Of a DNA stretch of 64,000 bases, positions 58,766-64,000 are shown piece by piece. This DNA comes from Mycocentrospora acerina. Taxonomy: Eukaryota; Ascomycota; Dothideomycetes; Pleosporales. Location of the stretch: NCBI GenBank assembly GCA_022701365.1, contig JAKUHH010000108.1, forward strand, positions 1,239,821-1,303,820. Reading direction: 5' to 3'. Under the pieces are notes generated by a model, which ran no database searches, was not told the origin of the DNA, and worked only from the letters and a program-made list of their open reading frames with translations. The number at the start of each line of letters is the position of its first letter. Within the stretch, counting starts at the first letter, position 1. Both the position numbers and the translations under genes were made by a program.

Positions 58766-59587
58766 ATGCTTTACCAGTCATTATCAATCCTAACCTTCTT
58801 GCCGGCCGTATTCGGATGCGCCGAGCATTTGAATAACAGACGTTCACACCTCAAGAGCCGTCATACCGACCCCATCCTTGTCCGTGCCGCCGCTTCATCG
58901 GACTGGGCATATGAGGCGTCTTTCAACTGGGGAAAGATTAGCCCAGATTATGCTCTTTGCCAAACTGGGACACAGCAAGCTCCCATCGCACTGAAAACAG
59001 CCGATAAACCCACGACTGCTAGTACTCCGAAGATAAACTACCCTACAACTGTAGAGGGTAATTTTTTCAATTGGGGATACGGGCCTGGCTTTACAGTCAT
59101 CGGAAATAATACAGCCGAAAGACCGAGTTTCTCCTATGGCAACAAGACGGTCTATCTCGCTGGCTGGCATATCCACGCTCCTGCCGATCACTCGGTCGAT
59201 GGAGACCGCAGCATGGGCGAGATGCACTTTGTGCACACTCTTTCTGATGGCACTCCTGCCGCTGTACTCGCATTTCGTCTAGACCCCGGAGAAAAAAACA
59301 GCGCCTTCCTCGAGCAGCTTCCCACCATGATCGGGTTCAACGATACGACTACACAAGAGCCCATCACCTTGGACCTTAACATGGCGATATCTGAGGTTGC
59401 CGATTTCCAGGACTTTTGGGCATATGATGGAGGCCTGACCAGCCCTCCTTGTACTGAAGGCATCAGGTTCTTCATCGCCCGCAAGATCCTGATGACTGGT
59501 GTCGAGCAAATGCAAGCGATTCTTGGTGCAAGCACCTACTCGGCTCGTGCCGAGCAGAAAACATGGCGCCACTATGTCAACCTGTGA
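58766..59587 (+). CDS. secreted alpha-carbonic anhydrase
   Basis: A single exon encodes 273 residues from ATG 58766; the frame is open further upstream, but only this start gives a signal peptide (MLYQSLSILTFLPAVFGCAE). The alpha-CA fold is clear. Zinc ligands are His135 and His137 in LAGWHIHAPADHS and His154 in MGEMHFVHT; the gatekeeper Thr230 lies in GGLTSPPCTEG. Cys65 (YALCQTGTQQAPIAL) and Cys229 should form the disulfide seen in secreted bacterial and fungal alpha-CAs. NxT sequons at NNT and NKT fit glycosylation. The enzyme interconverts CO2 and bicarbonate outside the cell or in the wall. It sits between the two pectate lyase genes in the AT-rich part of the window. A short propeptide-like basic stretch (RRSHLKSRH) follows the signal peptide. 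Confidence 0.93.
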   Translation: MLYQSLSILTFLPAVFGCAEHLNNRRSHLKSRHTDPILVRAAASSDWAYEASFNWGKISPDYALCQTGTQQAPIALKTADKPTTASTPKINYPTTVEGNFFNWGYGPGFTVIGNNTAERPSFSYGNKTVYLAGWHIHAPADHSVDGDRSMGEMHFVHTLSDGTPAAVLAFRLDPGEKNSAFLEQLPTMIGFNDTTTQEPITLDLNMAISEVADFQDFWAYDGGLTSPPCTEGIRFFIARKILMTGVEQMQAILGASTYSARAEQKTWRHYVNL

Positions 59588-62113
59588 GAGACTCTATTTA
59601 AAGTTTTGCCATTCTTAAAAAGCCTATAAATATCCGGAGATGTTGCGGAGTATCGGAATTCGATGTTTTGGAGTTTGGGGATTTAGCATTTGCTCTGCCT
59701 GAGGTTTCATCTACGGGTTGACTTTTTGTAGATATATAATGTAAATGAAAAACTTCTGGCGGGATTGTAGAGATCGAAACTAAAGTTTGATTACTACTTA
59801 ACTTTTTTATTTCTCCCCTTCATGTTTGTTCTCATAGAAGTGCTCATCCCGCGTTTCCGAGAGTGGACACCGATAATTCCCGGAAGACATGACAAGCGAA
59901 AAGCCAAATCCTGGATAATTATCAACAAATCTACTGCCCCTCAATCCCGCTGTGATGATTTATTGTATGGTTACTGTTGGGCAATTTATTTTTTCCTTGA
60001 TTGAATCAGTATTCAAGATCACGTTAGTTGAATTTTGAACAACTTCAAAGGCATTCTGAGAAGGTATGGGCATTACTAGAAGGGGGAATGATGAGTCATT
60101 GAAGTTAACTGGTTTTTGTTCGGGAAGGAATGTAGATCGTGTCAAAATGTTTCTCATGTGCCGCGCTAGCTGTACCGATGCAAGACAAGCCAGCGAAAAT
60201 CGCAGCAGTAAAACAAAGTCAGGATGCAGCCATTAGAAGTTTCACAGTGCTTGCGGCTCGCTTTGAATCAAATTATTTGTGATTTGAAATGATTTACCGC
60301 GACATGTCGTTTCCGAGATGCGCCATGACCCTGCGAGTTTAATTTTCATAAAGTCAAGAACAGATTGATTTTCCACTATTCTGAAGGCACCTTTTGGAAT
60401 GTTACAAGACACTCTGGATACTTTTGGAATGTTACAAGACACTCTGGATACGGTAGTAACATTCTGTCGCGATCTACTGTAAAGCTATTCTGATTTTTTC
60501 TTACAGTTGCTACTTCTTTAATAACTTCGCACAACAACTCTACCAACGTGCAGTAAAGCATTAAGTGGACCATCAGAATTACTCGGCTGCGTTAATGTAG
60601 GTTCTTTGCAAATTATCTTAATATAACGAAATCAAGGCACGTTCTGTAATACGAGTTCCTTTATGTGTGATGCTCGAAGCCAATTAGGATTGTTTGAAAT
60701 ACACTGAATAAGAGCGTTGGACCGAAAACAGTCAACGTAAAGCTAACTTGATACATATTGTGTTGTCTAAATCGCCTTCCAAGGCATGAATTGCAACGAC
60801 TCGAGCCCTTAGCTCGTCCAATAAGTTTTCCAAGCCTGTCTAGATGCTTTTGCCAAGCTTGCCAAGTGTTTATTCCAGCACCATGTCCCGCTAGAGTACT
60901 CAGGGTCAAAAAATATATCTCATTAGACAGTCCACTTGTCCAAGATGATTGAAGGTAGCCAAGTAGATATTTCCCGAGCAATTACATGCAAAATCATTAT
61001 GTTTCAAAGAGAAGTAAGAAGGCTGCATTCCAACATGCTAACGATACACATGCTTCAAAGGCTACTATCAGTCTTACTCTGCAAAGTCTTGTCGTATCCA
61101 AATACGAGATTGCAATGTACGGATGCTATTTCTACTTCTGAGGAGATAGTGAAAGAGGGTTCGCGCGTAGAGTTTGCGTGGTTTGCCCTTTCCTTTCGAC
61201 CGTAATTAGGTTTCGAAACTAAGGCGAATTATTCGCTTTCAGGTAAAATAATTGAAGGCCATATTCTTGAGGTATTATGATTTGTTAATAAACCATTTGC
61301 AAGACTCAGATGGAAGACCTGCAGTAAACGGTGAGAATTCAAAGTGGCATCCAAAACAAGTAAGTGCTATTACGGAATCGGACCGGTGTTTGTGACAAAT
61401 ATTTGATACTTCTTGCACTACGTTTATGATACCAATACATCATGCGACGCTTGAGTTAATTTGATCGTATTTCTTAGCTTTCTTGGTAACAATGCTAGAT
61501 GTTCGCAACTCAGTTTTTCACTAGGATGCACCGGACTTAAATGGGCCGATAGCAATCAATAATTACTGAAAATAGATAGATTGAAACGGATTGAAAAATC
61601 TAACAAGGCAGCGAGGTACTTGCGAAACATTTGTTTTTCAACCACGTAAAGGCTTTAGTTGTAGGCTGGAGCACGCACTGTGTACATTGTACACGTAGCA
61701 GAGATATTATGGTTGTTGGTAGTCCAAGGAAAACAGAAGAGTATAAAAATGCAGACTGTAAAGCTTGTGATCACGATTCCTACTAAAAGCCCTTTTGTAC
61801 ATTGTGTTCTTCGTATTCATTAAGTAGCCAAGTGATCGAAACGAGTCTTGCATATCGAGACTTCACGATAGAACTCCGTTAGCTTACACTAACATCATCA
61901 GACGGGCCTTTGAAAGGCTCCAAAGAAATTGCTTGCGTCCTGAGTCTCAGGTCAAGGAGCATAAAGAGCGAGGTCTTCTCACAGTAAAATTCTTCATCAC
62001 TGCAACCAGCTCAACTCCCTTACGTCTATAACCATCGCTCAATTCTACCACAGATTGAAACGATCTAACCCAACAATTTCAAACACTCGAATCTTCTTAC
62101 ATATTCTACAAAA
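59588..62113. other. AT-rich intergenic region with a 30-bp tandem duplication
   Basis: 2.5 kb without a supported gene; only short random frames. It contains an exact 30-bp direct repeat at 60391-60450 and, in the last 150 bases, the C/T/A-rich leader of the second pectate lyase gene. Confidence 0.55.
60391..60450 (+). repeat. exact 30-bp tandem duplication
   Basis: Two adjacent identical 30-base copies (60391-60420 and 60421-60450), each containing GGAATGTTACAAGACACTC. Identity is perfect, so the duplication is recent or maintained, in contrast with the decayed look of the surrounding DNA. Confidence 0.9.
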
Positions 62114-63012
62114 ATGCAGTACCTCGCCATAGCCCTCTACTTTGGAGTCTCTGCTGCTCAAAGCCTTACCTTCGCCGTTACGTCTGGGCCAATTACTGGA
62201 CTTCCTGCTGCATGCCGGTTTACTACCACCAACGGTATTAGTGCTCTGACAGCTGCTTGCAACATCCCTGCTGGCACAACTGTGGATCTTGGTGGCCGCG
62301 AATTCGATCGTAATGTGAATTGCAGAGAGGGCAGTGGTAACACTGCTGCTGATGCTGTGTTCATCTTGGCGAATGGTGCAACAATCAGAAACGGTATTAT
62401 TGGCGTAAGGCAATCAGAAGGAATCCACTGTTCAGCAGGTTGCACTGTAAGGAATATGTGGTTTCGTGACGTTTGTGAAGGTAGGAAACATCATCTCAGG
62501 ATAGATTCAGATCCCGCTAATTGTCTTTGAAGATGCTGTCTCTGCTACTGGGGACGGGAATGTTTTGATTTCTGGCGGTGGGGCTCAGAATGCTGCCGAC
62601 AAAGTTATTCAGCACAATGGACGAGGAACCGTTACAATTGAGGACTACACTGTTGTTAACAGCAGCAAAGTTTACCGGTCCTGTGGCAATTGTAAGTGTA
62701 GAGATTTCGCAATTTGCTTTGGCTTTGATTACGTTCACTAACAAAACAAATGTAGGCGGCAACAACCAGGCCCGGTCGCCACGAACCGTCATTGTTAATC
62801 GCCTCCGCGCCAATAATATTGCTACTAACGTTGTAGGCATCAACAACAATTTTGGTGATAGGGCTACAATTACCGACTCATGCGGTACCATTCGTGGAGA
62901 CGTTTGCCAGCAGTTCACTGGTGTCAACAGCGGAAGGAGCGAAGAGAATGGTGGAAAGGCAAACTGCAGCGGCCAGGGATCGGCAAACTCACTGCTCCTC
63001 AGAGCTTGCTAG
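62114..63012 (+). CDS. secreted pectate lyase, polysaccharide lyase family 3 (paralogue)
   Basis: Exons 62114-62480, 62533-62691 and 62756-63012 encode 260 residues. Signal peptide MQYLAIALYFGVSAAQS is nearly the same as in the paralogue at 56145. Conserved PL3 blocks: AVFILANGATIRNGIIG, EGIHCSAGCTVRNMWFRDVC, then EDAVS across the first splice, GGGAQNAADKVIQHNG with the candidate catalytic Lys at the same spacing from the Glu-Asp pair, and NFGDRATITDSCG. It has extra residues near the N-terminus with an additional pair of cysteines (AACRF and AACNI). The second intron is at the same codon as in the paralogue, but the first is at a different place. It should cleave polygalacturonate in the host wall, as for the paralogue. 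Confidence 0.93.
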
Positions 63013-64000
63013 ATATTTACGCATTCACTGCCATATTTTAACTACAGTGTAGGAGGTACGTAAGCTTATGGAAAATTCAAAAGAAAACGTAGTTGTTGAG
63101 AAGATTACGTCCCCATGGTGTTGTTGGTTGGACTCTAAATAATCCGAAGGGGACTTATGGAATTCTCCTATTATGTAAAAAAGGCGAAGAAGTATAAAAC
63201 TAGAGCTGTTAGAATTAGAAAGGTACAATAGAATGATAGATTTCCAAATTTTTATTGCGTACTGATTCCGCGGATTTTTAATAGGTCATTTTTGTCAGGA
63301 TTACACCCTGATAAGGGCTGACGGAGGTTGCTCCTAAGTATTAGTACCACTAGGGTCCGTACTAGACCACTATGGGAACCTTATACCCCCCTCTTGGTAT
63401 CTGTTACCATCTGGATCACTAAGAGACTGCTATATAGGCAACTACAGAATCATTACGAGGAAGGTAGTGATTTGTCTGTGAAATACTACCATTATATGTG
63501 TATACTATACAAGGACTCTACTTGCTTAGTAACGTGAAGTAAGGTTCTTAACAATTTTCTGACTGTTGATATTTCCCTTTGCCCCTTTAGTCGTAATTTA
63601 GCTTCCATTCTTTATAATATGTAATGTTACAATAGTATCTCAAGAAATCTGAATGACCAGATCAAACTTTCGCGAGATTTTCTTTCATCCCGTCTGCATA
63701 GCCTCGGTGACCAACCCAAAAAAGGAGCAGGATCCAAACCAGATCATTCGCATAATTGTGGTTGAACTTTTTGATTTTTTTGATATCATCCGCCTTGTGC
63801 TGCATCACTCATTCTATGTCGCTGCTTATTCATGCTAGAAAGAACTAATCGCTGCGCAGTAAGGTAAGATGGAAAATATACATCACCTTCTGTTCGCCTC
63901 ATCCCATCCTCTACTGTAGTAGGCATCGAGACACACTTAGTCTGGGGCTATCCGAGAATGTATGGCCCATAGCTCACCGATGATTCAACACCCCTAGTTG
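63013..64000. other. AT-rich terminal region, no gene seen
   Basis: No supported gene before the window ends. Short frames only; the stretch 63300-63540 is rich in TACTA/CTATA-like words, reminiscent of decayed repeat DNA, without a recognisable element. Confidence 0.45.

Noticed and set aside
1..64000. CRISPR arrays, rRNA, tRNA genes and biosynthetic core enzymes
   Set aside because: None found by eye: no regularly spaced repeats, no convincing tRNA box A/B pair, and no PKS, NRPS or terpene synthase motifs.

Overview
This is a window of a filamentous ascomycete nuclear genome, most likely a plant-associated Dothideomycete (Pleosporales-like). The evidence is short spliceosomal introns of about 46-70 bp with CTRAY branch motifs, two Zn2Cys6 transcription factors, two HET-domain proteins, fungal sugar transporters, fungal-only lipid regulators and secreted family-3 pectate lyases. 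Lineage is inferred from gene content, because no rRNA or other phylogenetic marker is present. I rebuilt exon structures by hand. Every multi-exon model below keeps frame across GT..AG introns and joins conserved family sequence, but none is supported by transcripts.

Layout. Positions 1-5.4 kb hold a GC-rich gene-free flank, an MFS sugar transporter and a broken DUF4419 gene. Positions 6.4-13.4 kb hold a small membrane protein, a six-exon Zn2Cys6 regulator and a divergent HET-domain gene. Positions 14.8-19 kb hold a cupin dioxygenase-like gene, an AmdS-type amidase and a sterol isomerase-like EBP protein divergent from the amidase. Positions 19.9-26.2 kb hold a 2070-residue Dbl-homology (RhoGEF) protein with internal repeats, followed by a microsatellite cluster. 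Positions 27-34 kb hold a secreted PLC-like phosphodiesterase, a second Zn2Cys6 regulator and the mitochondrial F1-ATPase assembly factor Atp12. Positions 34.8-43.6 kb hold an ankyrin-PH-OSBP sterol/lipid transfer protein, a second HET protein and a hexose transporter. Positions 45.3-51.9 kb hold a Sac-domain phosphoinositide phosphatase with an hSac2 domain and a class II aldolase/adducin protein.

From about 52 kb to the end the composition becomes visibly AT-richer and gene-sparse. The only clear genes there are two secreted PL3 pectate lyases on either side of a secreted alpha-carbonic anhydrase. This resembles the AT-rich, secreted-protein-bearing compartments of plant-pathogenic Dothideomycetes.

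The genes do not form one pathway. Several themes recur: membrane lipid and polarity control (OSBP, Sac phosphatase, EBP, RhoGEF), carbon and nitrogen uptake or catabolism (two transporters, amidase, cupin, aldolase), non-self recognition (two HET genes), and an extracellular plant-cell-wall module (two PL3 enzymes plus the carbonic anhydrase). I found no CRISPR array, rRNA, tRNA, intact transposon or recognisable biosynthetic gene cluster. I did not identify a clearly new biological system; the most promising leads are the AT-rich secretome island, the decayed DUF4419 gene, and the repeat-bearing RhoGEF gene and ATP12 intron.
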